Shown piece after piece: positions 1-8,010 of a stretch of 25,211 nt of DNA (position 1 is the stretch's first letter; the number at the start of each line of letters is the position of its first letter). Location: IMG/VR virus record IMGVR_UViG_3300047173_000105, positions 1-25,211 of that record, one strand, 5' to 3'. Source of the DNA: a virus. The notes under the pieces are model-generated. The model made no database searches. It was not told the DNA's origin and worked only from the letters and a program-made list of their open reading frames with translations. The position numbers and the translations under genes are program-made.

Positions 1-252
1 CCACGGTGGGTGTATAACACCGACGCTGCGTTGGAACTTCTCCCAACAAAATTTTCTCACCGGCTTACCTATATATCTCCTGGACAATTTAGCTACCTGG
101 GCGACAACGGGATTACCATTACAGCGCACACACTGCCAATCGCAATTGTGATCGCCGCCTTGCGTATTCACCATAAAATACACTATCAGCCAGCACCTTA
201 CCCTTTTCCACAGCAGCCCGAAGCTAACCCCTTTACCCAACCACAGGCATGA
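1..252 (+). CDS. Hypothetical protein, 5' end possibly outside the window
   Basis: The frame is open from the first base of the window to a TGA at 250-252, so the gene may begin upstream. A GTG at 10 would give an 80-residue protein but has no visible ribosome-binding site. The middle is hydrophobic (residues about 34-52, containing LPIAIVIAAL) and the tail is rich in Pro and Gln. I do not recognise a family. It lies only 4 nt upstream of the nuclease gene at 257, so it probably belongs to the same rightward replication operon. Short length and missing upstream sequence limit confidence. Confidence 0.45.
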   Translation, partial: PRWVYNTDAALELLPTKFSHRLTYISPGQFSYLGDNGITITAHTLPIAIVIAALRIHHKIHYQPAPYPFPQQPEANPFTQPQA

Positions 253-256
253 CACC

Positions 257-817
257 ATGCGTCCAGGGGGCTCAAACAGCAAAGGCGGCACGTTCGAGCG
301 CAAAATAGGTGGTATGCTCAGCCGCTGGCTAACTCATGGCGAGCGGACCGACCTGTTTAGCCGCAACGTGCTGTCTGGTGGGCAGTTCACCGTCTCACAG
401 GGCAAGCGCGGCACCCCGGGAGACCTGATCGCGGCGCACCCGTTAGCGTTTCGGTTTTTGTCCCTGTTTACGCTAGAATTAAAGCACAGGGCCAATATCG
501 GTTTGGCACAGTATATCATGGACACGGCGCACAAAAGTTTTTTGTCGCAAGTGATCCGCCATACCGAAACACAGGCTAGAGCACACGGTAAGCACTACAT
601 GGTGATTGCGGCACAGAACCATGTGACGCCGATCGTGCTGACCAGTGCCGCTGTAGGTAGCTGCCTCGAACCATTCATGCGTTCTCATGCTCTGCATGCT
701 CATACGGTAACAATGGTGCACCTTTCCGGGTTGTTGAGTCGCAACCCCGACGACTTCCTGACCGAAGTTGAAGGGTTGCGCACACCGCGATTGCGTGTGA
801 AACTTATAAAGGCATAA
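257..817 (+). CDS. PD-(D/E)XK-type nuclease, possible Holliday-junction resolvase
   Basis: A 186-residue protein with the layout of a PD-(D/E)XK nuclease: an early Glu in GTFERKIG (residues 11-18), then GTPGDL with Asp56, then LELK with Glu74 and Lys76. The Asp, Glu and Lys are the expected metal-binding and catalytic residues of this fold. Small nucleases of this fold in phages often act as recombination or Holliday-junction endonucleases, and the gene sits immediately upstream of gp47/gp46-like recombination genes. That role is inferred from motif and neighbours. The ATG at 257 follows the previous stop by 4 nt. An unrelated restriction-like nuclease of the same fold is the main alternative. 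Confidence 0.65.
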   Translation: MRPGGSNSKGGTFERKIGGMLSRWLTHGERTDLFSRNVLSGGQFTVSQGKRGTPGDLIAAHPLAFRFLSLFTLELKHRANIGLAQYIMDTAHKSFLSQVIRHTETQARAHGKHYMVIAAQNHVTPIVLTSAAVGSCLEPFMRSHALHAHTVTMVHLSGLLSRNPDDFLTEVEGLRTPRLRVKLIKA

Positions 818-823
818 AACTCC

Positions 824-1111
824 ATGGCTGTATTAGGTGTTGTAGACTCCATCCTGACTTTTTCGGAGGCATCTTTATTGCAAGCTGCCTATGGACGGGA
901 TGACGTTGTGCTTTGGACATGCTACAAATTCCCCAAGGATTACCCTACCAAATTCGTCGCCAGACCATCACTGGCGCGGCGGCAGTTGGTTTTTCATGGT
1001 GTAGTAATGGCTGATGACATCGACGGTCTACGCGATATGCTACCTCGTGGCCTGACCTGCCTTGGGAAAAATCCCGGCGACGATAAAAAAATTATTGAAG
1101 TATGGGTTTGA
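824..1111 (+). CDS. Hypothetical protein in the recombination operon
   Basis: A 95-residue soluble protein starting at ATG 824, 6 nt after the upstream nuclease and ending 4 nt before the gp47-like start. There is no signal peptide or membrane segment. The N-terminus (MAVLGVVDSILTF) and the C-terminal KKIIEVWV look like beta strands of a small alpha/beta domain. I do not recognise a family. Tight packing between a nuclease and the gp47-like gene suggests co-transcription and a role in DNA metabolism, which is inference only. Confidence 0.6.
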   Translation: MAVLGVVDSILTFSEASLLQAAYGRDDVVLWTCYKFPKDYPTKFVARPSLARRQLVFHGVVMADDIDGLRDMLPRGLTCLGKNPGDDKKIIEVWV

Positions 1112-1115
1112 AACC

Positions 1116-2108
1116 ATGATTTTAATCAGCGATCCCCATTTGGACGATGCCACCGCGAATGAGTCACGCTGGCAAATATTCTCAACATTACATACTTATC
1201 TTAAGCAGCACGGTGATCAGGATATTTTCATTCTGGGCGACTTAACGCAAAAAAACAACCGATTTAACGGAGATATGGTTAACCGCCTAACAAGCGAACT
1301 ACTATCATTGACCTATTATGGCGAGGTGCATATCCTGGCCGGCAACCACGATCTGCCGCTACACGGAACACCTTTTTGGACTGTGCTAAACAAGCTCGCA
1401 GGTAGTCGGGTGCACTATTACACCGATCCTACACCGCTTGGTGACCTGATCCTGCTACCATGGACGCCTGACCCAGAAATAGACTGGGCGGAAATTCTTT
1501 GGGGTGTGTATAAAGCCGCGTTCTTGCACATGACCGTGCCCGGGGCGCTGATGGAAAACGGCATGCGGTCACGCGGACGTAGCGAATTCATCTTTCCGAA
1601 GCACCTGAAATTGTACTCTGGAGATGTTCACACGCCACAAACACTTTCAAATGGACTCGTCTATGTTGGCGCCCCACACCCGATGTACTACGGTGACAAA
1701 TTTTCCGGTCGCTTCCTTGAATTGGATGACCACTACAACATAAAAGCCGAAATAAATTTGAACGCGCCACGCAAACTGGTGTTGGAAGTTTCAGACCTGC
1801 GCGATCTGGCCAAGGTTGACGTGTGCGGCGGTGATCAGGTCCGGGTCAAGCTGCTCTTGCCCCCTGGGGGCGTCACTGGCTGGCAGGAGCAGCAAGCCGG
1901 CATCATGGCATGGGCAGCCGAAGCTGGGGTCTCCATCACGTCGCTAGAGGCCGTGGTGGCACTCGGCGATCGCGACGCCAACCTGAGCAGCGGCGACACC
2001 GACCCGGCGACGATCCTGACCAGCTTCGCCGCCGCTGAAGGGCTTAGCGACGAAATCATGCAGGTTGGCTTGGACCTGATTGCAGAGGTTCGCGGTGAAG
2101 TCGGGTAA
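1116..2108 (+). CDS. Recombination endonuclease subunit, gp47/SbcD/Mre11-like metallophosphoesterase
   Basis: A 330-residue calcineurin-like phosphoesterase. Motifs appear in order: DPH (residues 6-8), GDLTQ (41-45), GNHD (76-79), His138, and GDVH (169-172), matching the two-metal active site of Mre11/SbcD/T4 gp47. With the ATPase at 2388 it should form a nuclease complex that trims DNA ends for recombination-dependent replication. I chose ATG 1116 because it lies 4 nt after the previous stop and puts the first motif at residue 6, as in the family. An in-frame ATG at 1062 would overlap the upstream gene. The C-terminal third (after about residue 230) is Ala/Gly-rich and may be the region that binds the ATPase. 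Confidence 0.9.
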   Translation: MILISDPHLDDATANESRWQIFSTLHTYLKQHGDQDIFILGDLTQKNNRFNGDMVNRLTSELLSLTYYGEVHILAGNHDLPLHGTPFWTVLNKLAGSRVHYYTDPTPLGDLILLPWTPDPEIDWAEILWGVYKAAFLHMTVPGALMENGMRSRGRSEFIFPKHLKLYSGDVHTPQTLSNGLVYVGAPHPMYYGDKFSGRFLELDDHYNIKAEINLNAPRKLVLEVSDLRDLAKVDVCGGDQVRVKLLLPPGGVTGWQEQQAGIMAWAAEAGVSITSLEAVVALGDRDANLSSGDTDPATILTSFAAAEGLSDEIMQVGLDLIAEVRGEVG

Positions 2109-2388
2109 AATCACCAAGCGCACCTCGGATGTCTATCGCCGCTGGAAGACCGACTTTTCGATATTCTGCCGCGACGTACACACCGAGCCGCCGACAATGA
2201 CCACGATCTGTGACTACCTGAGATACATAAACGAAATCCACGGACCGTCATGTGTTGCCGTCGCCGCCAGCGCCATCGCCTATGACTATCGATCACAAGG
2301 CAAGCCGTTCGACACCAAAAATCCTCAGTTGCAGGACGTACTATCGCGGGCACGGGAACAAATCTGGCAAGAAAAGAACCCTGAATAA
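2095..2388 (+). CDS. Small protein resembling an isolated tyrosine-recombinase core-binding (SAM-like) domain
   Basis: A 97-residue protein from GTG 2095, which follows a GCAGAGG ribosome-binding site by about 8 nt and overlaps the end of the gp47-like gene. An in-frame TTG at 2080 is less likely. The pattern is that of the N-terminal SAM-like domain of phage integrases: a Trp/Phe helix (YRRWKTDFSIFC), a proline loop, CDYLRYINEI, and an AIAYDYRSQG-like helix. The catalytic recombinase domain with its Arg and Tyr residues is absent, and the gene stops at a TAATG overlap with the ATPase gene. It may be a DNA-binding partner of the nuclease-ATPase complex. The domain call rests on pattern only. 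Confidence 0.6.
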   Translation: MKSGKITKRTSDVYRRWKTDFSIFCRDVHTEPPTMTTICDYLRYINEIHGPSCVAVAASAIAYDYRSQGKPFDTKNPQLQDVLSRAREQIWQEKNPE

Positions 2389-4187
2389 TGCGCACGCTTC
2401 GGCTGAAATCCCTGGCAATCAACGGCTTCAAATCATATTCGACCCCGGTGGTGATCGACTTCACCACCGAGCCCGGATTGCGTTTCCTGACGGGTGACAA
2501 TCAGGTTGACGCCAAGCTAGGACAAAATGGCTGCGGAAAAAGTTCAACGTGGGATGCTCTATACTGGTGCTGCTACGGCATCAGTACACGCAAAGCCCGT
2601 GCCATTACCTTGATAAATCCCGCCGCCGACAAAATCACGGTTTCGGTGATGTGGGAAATCGACGGCGACGATCACACCATCACACGCGAAGCGCCGCCGG
2701 ATCGGCTGATGGTCAATGGCGTGCGGGAAGAGCAAACCACGGTAGATGAAATACTTGGCCTGACGGCTGATCGGTTCCTGGCATCGGTACTATTTGGTCA
2801 GGGTGTTCCACTATTTTATGACCTTTCAATTCCCGACCGCGGCGCGCTACTCGATAGCGTGCTTGATCTTGGTTACTGGTTGGAATTGTCAGAATATGTT
2901 AGCCGCAAGCTGAAAAAACTCGATACTGATCTGCGCGAGGCCGAACGTGAACTGTCGTTTGCCAGGGGCGGTCTGGCGCATTTTGACGCGGCTAGGTTGG
3001 CCGAGCTGGAACAGGCTCGCGACACGTGGACAGCAGCACATGAGGCAGAGGTCAAAGCCACGATCGCTACGGTAGAAATGGCAGAAATCAACGTCACACG
3101 GGCGCGGGCCGGCGTCGGCCACGCCGCGGAAACTCAGGGTAGTCCGTTTGATGAGGCCGAACTGGCGCAGCAGATCGCCAGTCAGCAAGCCGAGCTAATC
3201 AAACTGGCCACACACGTGACACGCTATGATGACAAAATCTTAGCGAGCAACGATCAGGTAGAATTCTACCGTGATAATACCGAATGCCCCACCTGTTACC
3301 AGTCGATCACTCCGGAATTTATTACACGTAGTATTAGTATCCTTGAGGCAGAAAACAACAAAATTTTTGGGCAAAAAGAAGATGCTACAAAAGCAATTGC
3401 ACTGCTTCGGCCGGCGTTGCAAGCCAACCAGGACCGGCTGGCCAACATGCGCGCTATCCAGCGCACCGCCGAACGGTTGCAACAGGTCGCGCAGGATGAA
3501 CTGATCCGCTGCCAGACCCGGCTGGACGAAGCCACCGCGGCAGCCGAACGGCTGATCGATGAAGTCAACCCCTTTATCGGCCAAGTCAACTGGTTCCACG
3601 CTGAAAAAGAATCCGCCGAGCGTGCTGTGATTAACCGACAGGCAACGACTACCGCGCTACAGCAGACAGCGGATCGGCTTGACTATTGGCGCAACGGGTT
3701 CAAACTGGTGCGGCTGTTCCTGATCCGGCGCACGCTGGAGGCCCTGACGGTAGAGGTCAGCAGCGCCGCCGGCACGCTCGGGCTGCTCGGCTGGCGACTT
3801 GAATTTACTACTGAAACCGAGACTAAAAGCGGCACCACTAAACAGGGGGTACAAATTACTGTCACAGCGCCGGAACACAATGCCGCACGAGAATTCTCCC
3901 CGGGCGAGCTGCAGCGAGTACGCCTCGCCACCGCGATGGGGCTCGGGTCGCTGATCCAGCGCATGGCCGGCGTTGAATATGGTATCGAGATATGGGATGA
4001 ACCGTCAAATTTCCTGTCCGGCAACGGGATAGATGATCTGCTGGATAACCTTGACTACCGAGCAGCACACAAGGTAGTCTGGTTGGTGGATCATCGGGCG
4101 TTGAATTTCGGGTTTTATGAGGTATGGTCGGCGGTGAAAACCACTGAAGGTACCTCGGTGAATTTGTTGACCAGCGCTGGAGGATGA
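2388..4187 (+). CDS. Recombination ATPase subunit, gp46/SbcC/Rad50-like
   Basis: A 599-residue SMC/Rad50-type ATPase. The N-terminal lobe has a Walker A motif GQNGCGKSS (residues 45-53). Two long Glu/Ala/Arg-rich coiled-coil stretches flank a zinc hook CPTC (Cys300 and Cys303). The C-terminal lobe has an ABC signature-like FSPGELQRVRLA (about 503-514) and a Walker B IEIWDEP with Asp537 and Glu538, followed by a D-loop. The length is close to T4 gp46 and much shorter than cellular SbcC. With the gp47-like nuclease it should bind and process DNA ends. Its ATG overlaps the upstream TAA by one base, so translation is likely coupled. Confidence 0.92.
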   Translation: MRTLRLKSLAINGFKSYSTPVVIDFTTEPGLRFLTGDNQVDAKLGQNGCGKSSTWDALYWCCYGISTRKARAITLINPAADKITVSVMWEIDGDDHTITREAPPDRLMVNGVREEQTTVDEILGLTADRFLASVLFGQGVPLFYDLSIPDRGALLDSVLDLGYWLELSEYVSRKLKKLDTDLREAERELSFARGGLAHFDAARLAELEQARDTWTAAHEAEVKATIATVEMAEINVTRARAGVGHAAETQGSPFDEAELAQQIASQQAELIKLATHVTRYDDKILASNDQVEFYRDNTECPTCYQSITPEFITRSISILEAENNKIFGQKEDATKAIALLRPALQANQDRLANMRAIQRTAERLQQVAQDELIRCQTRLDEATAAAERLIDEVNPFIGQVNWFHAEKESAERAVINRQATTTALQQTADRLDYWRNGFKLVRLFLIRRTLEALTVEVSSAAGTLGLLGWRLEFTTETETKSGTTKQGVQITVTAPEHNAAREFSPGELQRVRLATAMGLGSLIQRMAGVEYGIEIWDEPSNFLSGNGIDDLLDNLDYRAAHKVVWLVDHRALNFGFYEVWSAVKTTEGTSVNLLTSAGG

Positions 4188-4189
4188 TC

Positions 4190-4366
4190 GTGGCAAAAAA
4201 TATCGTAGAAGTAGACGGCGAAATCGTTAACGAAACCGAAGCTGCCTATCTGTTTCAGACAGCCGACAAGGAGGTTTGGCTGCCGAAAAGTCAGTGTCAG
4301 TGGGATGCTGACGAAAAAGTTATGTCTATTTCGGAATGGCTTGCCATGAGGGAAGGACTGATATAG
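4190..4366 (+). CDS. Small hypothetical phage protein
   Basis: A 58-residue protein. GTG 4190 is the better start because a GGAGG lies 6 nt upstream, while ATG 4184 directly abuts that GGAGG. The sequence contains VWLPKSQCQWD and ends in an SISEWLAMREGL helix, a pattern seen in small phage proteins of unknown function. The gene overlaps the expected ribosome-binding region at the end of the gp46-like gene and is followed by a hairpin at 4374-4394. No function can be assigned. Confidence 0.7.
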   Translation: MAKNIVEVDGEIVNETEAAYLFQTADKEVWLPKSQCQWDADEKVMSISEWLAMREGLI

Positions 4367-4370
4367 TCAG

Positions 4371-4397
4371 TAACCCCACGCCTAAAGACGGGGGCTT
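4371..4397 (+). terminator. GC-rich hairpin after the 58-aa gene, terminator-like and resembling IS200/IS605-type ends
   Basis: CCCC at 4374-4377 and CG at 4379-4380 pair with CG at 4389-4390 and GGGG at 4391-4394, closing a TAAA loop, with one bulged A. It lies 5 nt after a stop codon. No T-run follows, so termination would be weak. The core pattern of C-rich arm, GCCTAAAG, G-rich arm and CTT is reminiscent of right-end/omega-RNA hairpins of IS200/IS605 elements, and a related hairpin occurs at 22793-22813. Terminator versus element remnant is unresolved. Confidence 0.4.
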
Positions 4398-4452
4398 GAG
4401 AAAGGAACCAAGCCCATACTGACCAGACCACACGAAGAAAGGCGAAAAAACC

Positions 4453-4842
4453 GTGGAAAATATGACTCCGGAAGAGCTGGCTGAAACTCCATACGGGAAA
4501 AAGCTGTTTGCTACTCTTAACCAAATTCAAACAATGTACCTGGATTTGGTCAGCTCTTTAGTCGAGCAGGAGCCGAACAACGCAGACGCACCTAAAGACG
4601 TGTTTATCCTGATCGTCGGCGCGATGGCAAGAATCCTGATCGACTGTGCTGCTCAGGTGACCAAGGACCCCTTCGTTTTTGTAGTTATGGGGGTCAAGCT
4701 ATCAAAGGAAACCGACATAGTCATCCGGGAGCTTATCAAGCGACACATTTCCAAGCAGTCCAATAGTGAGTTGTGTGATTTTATGCTTGACCTATTGGAA
4801 AGGCGGAAAAAAAAGGCCGCTGAGCAGCCGAAAGAAACCTGA
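4453..4842 (+). CDS. Hypothetical helical protein upstream of the replicative helicase
   Basis: A 129-residue protein from GTG 4453, preceded by AAGAAAGG about 11 nt upstream. It is predicted to be mostly helical, acidic at the N-terminus (ENMTPEELAETPYGKK) and lysine-rich at the C-terminus (ERRKKKAAEQ). A moderately hydrophobic stretch, VFILIVGAMARILIDCAA, occurs near residues 50-67 but is probably a buried helix. I do not recognise a family. It ends 3 nt before the helicase start, so a helicase accessory or loading role is conceivable from position alone. Confidence 0.65.
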   Translation: MENMTPEELAETPYGKKLFATLNQIQTMYLDLVSSLVEQEPNNADAPKDVFILIVGAMARILIDCAAQVTKDPFVFVVMGVKLSKETDIVIRELIKRHISKQSNSELCDFMLDLLERRKKKAAEQPKET

Positions 4843-4845
4843 TCG

Positions 4846-6279
4846 ATGCCGGGGCATCGCGACGGCCTGCAAGGGGCTTTGGAAGACAACGTACTGGTGG
4901 TTGTTGTCTATTCCGATGCGCATGCCCCGGCGATCATCCGCCGGGTTGACCCAAAACTATTTTCCGACCGGCCGCATCGGATCATCGCCGAGACGGCGTA
5001 CGCCTATGTCCAAAAGTACCATGAAGCCCCTCGCGAGCATATCCGCGACCTGTTGGAACCCCGGCTGGCCCGCGGCGACGAAGGCCGGATGCTGCTCCGA
5101 ATTGTGGAAGCCATGGTGACGCTGGCGCCGACACTCAACACCGCCTATGTAATGGATCAGCTCGACGCCTGGATTGAAGAGCGTCGGCTGACCATGGCGG
5201 CAGAAAAAACGCTTGATCTGCTCGGCGCGCACCGGCTGGACGAAGCCCGTGAGGCGTTCTACGCGGCGCGACCGATCCCTACCGCCAATAGCGAGGGCAT
5301 CTGGCTATCCGACGCCCAGGCCATGACACGGTTCATGGACCCGAAAGACGACGAATATTATTCCAGCGGCATCGACGTGCTGGATGTCCGCGGCATCCGG
5401 CCAATGCGCAAACGAGCGATGTTGCTGATCGCCCCGGCAAAAATCGGCAAATCGTGGTTCCTGACCGGGATCGGCAAAGCCAATATATTTTTGCGCCATC
5501 CGGTTTTACATATTACTTTAGAAATGCCAGAAGAGGAAGTAGCACAACGCTATGTGCAAAGCCTCTATAGCATGTCAAAGCAGGAGGGGGCGCTTCGGGT
5601 ACCGGAATTCGTCAAGGATGACATCGGTGCCTGCATTTCGATCGATTTTGATACCCAGATACCAGAGGTACTTACTTCAGACAAGCGGGCCGATATCATG
5701 CACCGGCTGAGCAGCCTGAAACACCGATCACGGTTGCTGATCAAGGAATTTCCTAGCGGTACATTAACCATTCCGCATTTGTGTGCCTTTTTTGATGAAC
5801 TGGCGTTGCAGCACAGTTTTAAGCCGTCATTGGTAATTTTGGATTATCCGAAATTGATGAAACTCGATAGCCAAAATATCCGGATCGATCTGGGCCAAAC
5901 ATTGGTAATGCTACGCGGTTTGGCGACGATCTACAATTTCGCACTTTGCGTAGTAGCACAAGGCAACCGCGGCTCGGCCAGCGCCAAAACGGTACGGACC
6001 GACCATGTCCAGGAAGATTGGTCACAGATCGGCACCGCCGACGTTATCCTGACCCTGTCGCGCACTGAGGCGGAAAAAGCGTTGGGACTGGCGCGGGTGT
6101 TCGTGCAATCGGCACGATTCGCGCCTGACGGCTTTATGGTAATGATTTCGCAGAGTTACGCTACCGGGCAGTTTTGCCTTGATAGCACGCTCATGACTAA
6201 GAAACTATCGGGCGAGGTCGCAAAGCTCAACGGTGGCGATGATACGGATGATGACAAACCCGAAGCGGCAAAGGTGTAA
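4846..6279 (+). CDS. DnaB/T4 gp41-type replicative DNA helicase
   Basis: A 477-residue RecA-fold hexameric helicase. The N-terminal part carries the DnaB-type helical domain (LFSDRPHRIIAETAYAYVQ, then AP and the helix after it). The ATPase core has Walker A APAKIGKS (residues 196-203; DnaB proteins also begin this motif with Ala), a Walker B LVILDY with Asp333, a VVAQGNRG strand with the sensor region, and a C-terminal segment in the position of the arginine finger and DNA-binding loops (around SQIGTADVILTLSRTEAEK). It should unwind the phage replication fork on the lagging-strand template. The start at ATG 4846 is 3 nt after the upstream stop; its ribosome-binding site is weak, suggesting coupling. 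Confidence 0.88.
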   Translation: MPGHRDGLQGALEDNVLVVVVYSDAHAPAIIRRVDPKLFSDRPHRIIAETAYAYVQKYHEAPREHIRDLLEPRLARGDEGRMLLRIVEAMVTLAPTLNTAYVMDQLDAWIEERRLTMAAEKTLDLLGAHRLDEAREAFYAARPIPTANSEGIWLSDAQAMTRFMDPKDDEYYSSGIDVLDVRGIRPMRKRAMLLIAPAKIGKSWFLTGIGKANIFLRHPVLHITLEMPEEEVAQRYVQSLYSMSKQEGALRVPEFVKDDIGACISIDFDTQIPEVLTSDKRADIMHRLSSLKHRSRLLIKEFPSGTLTIPHLCAFFDELALQHSFKPSLVILDYPKLMKLDSQNIRIDLGQTLVMLRGLATIYNFALCVVAQGNRGSASAKTVRTDHVQEDWSQIGTADVILTLSRTEAEKALGLARVFVQSARFAPDGFMVMISQSYATGQFCLDSTLMTKKLSGEVAKLNGGDDTDDDKPEAAKV

Positions 6280-6286
6280 CATAATC

Positions 6287-7915
6287 GTGACGTATCTTAC
6301 AGCAATATTCCCGCTACGTGTAACCCGTCGCAAGAGCTGTGCGATAGAGCGTGTCTATACTACTGTCAATGATCTGTACTGGCAAATGATGTTAATCTAC
6401 CAACCCGACGCCGAGGCGATTATCGACATAGATAACGAGATTGCCGCGGCACGAATTGAGCTAAAACAACTTGAAGCCGGCAAGCGTAAGGACCGGTTGG
6501 CAGACCAACTAAAAACCATGAACACGCAGCGACGCGAACTTGAGCGGTTTATTGCAAAGGTAGCGGCTGAATACGCCCTAAATACCGGAAAGATATCTGA
6601 GCCGGTAGCAACCGGCCTTGCCCGTAATGTCTGGTCATCAATCGAAAGTTATATCGGATTACGCGCTGGGCGACAAGGCGATACCGCAAATTATCCAACG
6701 CCCGACAACCCCAGTATGTTACCAAACTACGCTGAATTGTTGGACACATTTGCCGGTTCCACCAACCGGGAACAGGAAAGCGAATCTCGCAAAGAGCTGC
6801 TACGTCGCCAGAAAGACTACAAAGGGGTTCCCATTCTCCTGGCACGCGAACGCGATACAAGACTGATCCGCCTTGGCGACAACGGTAAAATCGCTACCAT
6901 CCTTAATATCCTCCGGGCATCCGATCCACGATCGCGCAAAGCACTTATACGCCCTGGGGTCGATGCCACAACCGGAGAGATGCTAAATGCAATGCAGTCT
7001 GCCACGCGATTGATTATACCTATTGATTGCTCTAAATGGCATGAACAAAAGTTTTTTTCCGGCAAAGCGTCGCTAAAATCCAGTCTGATCGTAAAGGGCG
7101 ATGATCGCAATAGCTGGAATTTGCACGCTCAGTTTGAATTTTCTGTTAACGAATTGGAACTGACCGGCAACGTGCTTGGAGTTGATCGCGGAATCGTTAA
7201 CCCTATCGCCATTTCGGTCGTTGACACCAGCGGGAAGGTGTTGGATATTCCTGATCCACAAGGCGGCGAGATGATGGGTATAATTCGCGCTGCCGCACTA
7301 CGAAAACGCGCCAGAAACCAGCGATTTGGGATTACATCCAGTGTCAGCTATAACAACACGGTCAACGATCTGCTGCACCGGCTGGCTAACCAGATTGTCG
7401 CACTGGCCAAACGCTATGGCGCCAAGGTTGTGTTTGAGCAGTTGGATTCGCTGAAAGCTGTTAAAAAAGGTAATTGGGGCAAGAGTTTGAAAGCGGCGCA
7501 GTTGGGTAAATTGGAAACTATTGTAAATTACAAATTGCGATTGGCGGGATTGCCGTTGTTGCAAGGTGTTCCTGCTTACAACACGTCGAACACCTGCCCA
7601 CGGTGCAGTCATAGCAACAGTGAAAACCGCTCAAAGCAGGTTTTCTGTTGTCTATCATGCGGCCTGACAGCGCACGCTGATTCGGTCGCGGCAATTAACA
7701 TCGCTCGGCGGTTGCTGGCGATGCAGCGTCGACAGGCGCGCAACAGCGCGTCGGGAAAGGAGGAACTGACACGAATTGAACAAGAGATAGCTTCGCAACT
7801 ACGAAGCAAAAAGTCTAGCGGGCTAGGGCCATTGGTCGCTTACGAGCCGCCAGTGGGTTTGTCGCGGCCCGTGCGTACTGCGGATCACGTTGTATACGCT
7901 GGATTTCCAGGTTAG
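6287..7915 (+). CDS. Compact Cas12/TnpB-like RNA-guided nuclease candidate (RuvC plus zinc ribbon)
   Basis: A 542-residue protein from GTG 6287, 7 nt after the helicase stop, with AAAGG about 12 nt upstream. The N-terminus begins with a strand and basic turn (IFPLRVTRRK), then a long charged helical region (about residues 40-100), as in the recognition lobe of TnpB and small Cas12 proteins. The RuvC nuclease is split: GVDRG with Asp300, VVFEQLDSL with Glu384, and AHADSVAAINIARR with Asp465. A zinc ribbon lies between the last two (CPRC 437-440 and CLSC 455-458). All catalytic acids are present, unlike dead TnpB-derived repressors. There is no TnpA nearby. Directly downstream are hairpin repeats at 8011-8282. 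It could be a phage Cas12 effector or a domesticated TnpB; the subtype is not assignable by eye. Confidence 0.85.
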   Translation: MTYLTAIFPLRVTRRKSCAIERVYTTVNDLYWQMMLIYQPDAEAIIDIDNEIAAARIELKQLEAGKRKDRLADQLKTMNTQRRELERFIAKVAAEYALNTGKISEPVATGLARNVWSSIESYIGLRAGRQGDTANYPTPDNPSMLPNYAELLDTFAGSTNREQESESRKELLRRQKDYKGVPILLARERDTRLIRLGDNGKIATILNILRASDPRSRKALIRPGVDATTGEMLNAMQSATRLIIPIDCSKWHEQKFFSGKASLKSSLIVKGDDRNSWNLHAQFEFSVNELELTGNVLGVDRGIVNPIAISVVDTSGKVLDIPDPQGGEMMGIIRAAALRKRARNQRFGITSSVSYNNTVNDLLHRLANQIVALAKRYGAKVVFEQLDSLKAVKKGNWGKSLKAAQLGKLETIVNYKLRLAGLPLLQGVPAYNTSNTCPRCSHSNSENRSKQVFCCLSCGLTAHADSVAAINIARRLLAMQRRQARNSASGKEELTRIEQEIASQLRSKKSSGLGPLVAYEPPVGLSRPVRTADHVVYAGFPG

Positions 7916-8010
7916 GCGCGGCCGTGGTCGTAAAATGCTCTCCTGTTAAGACACCAAAACGTCTTCGGGCGTATTCGCATCGCGGGTGTCATGGTTTTTC
8001 GGGGTGGTTG
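7916..8010 (+). other. Non-coding leader between the Cas12/TnpB-like gene and its repeats
   Basis: About 95 bp without a credible ORF. It contains a short inverted repeat AAGAC (7948-7952) and GTCTT (7961-7965) and a GT-rich run before the first repeat. No clear sigma-70 promoter is visible, so the downstream repeats may be transcribed by read-through from the nuclease gene, as for TnpB guide RNAs, or from a promoter I cannot recognise. Confidence 0.4.

Noticed and set aside
6287-7915. Complete IS200/IS605 transposon
   Set aside because: No TnpA-type tyrosine transposase and no clear left and right ends flank the TnpB-like gene.
6287-7915. Catalytically dead TnpB-derived repressor
   Set aside because: All three RuvC acidic positions (Asp300, Glu384, Asp465) are present in the expected motifs.
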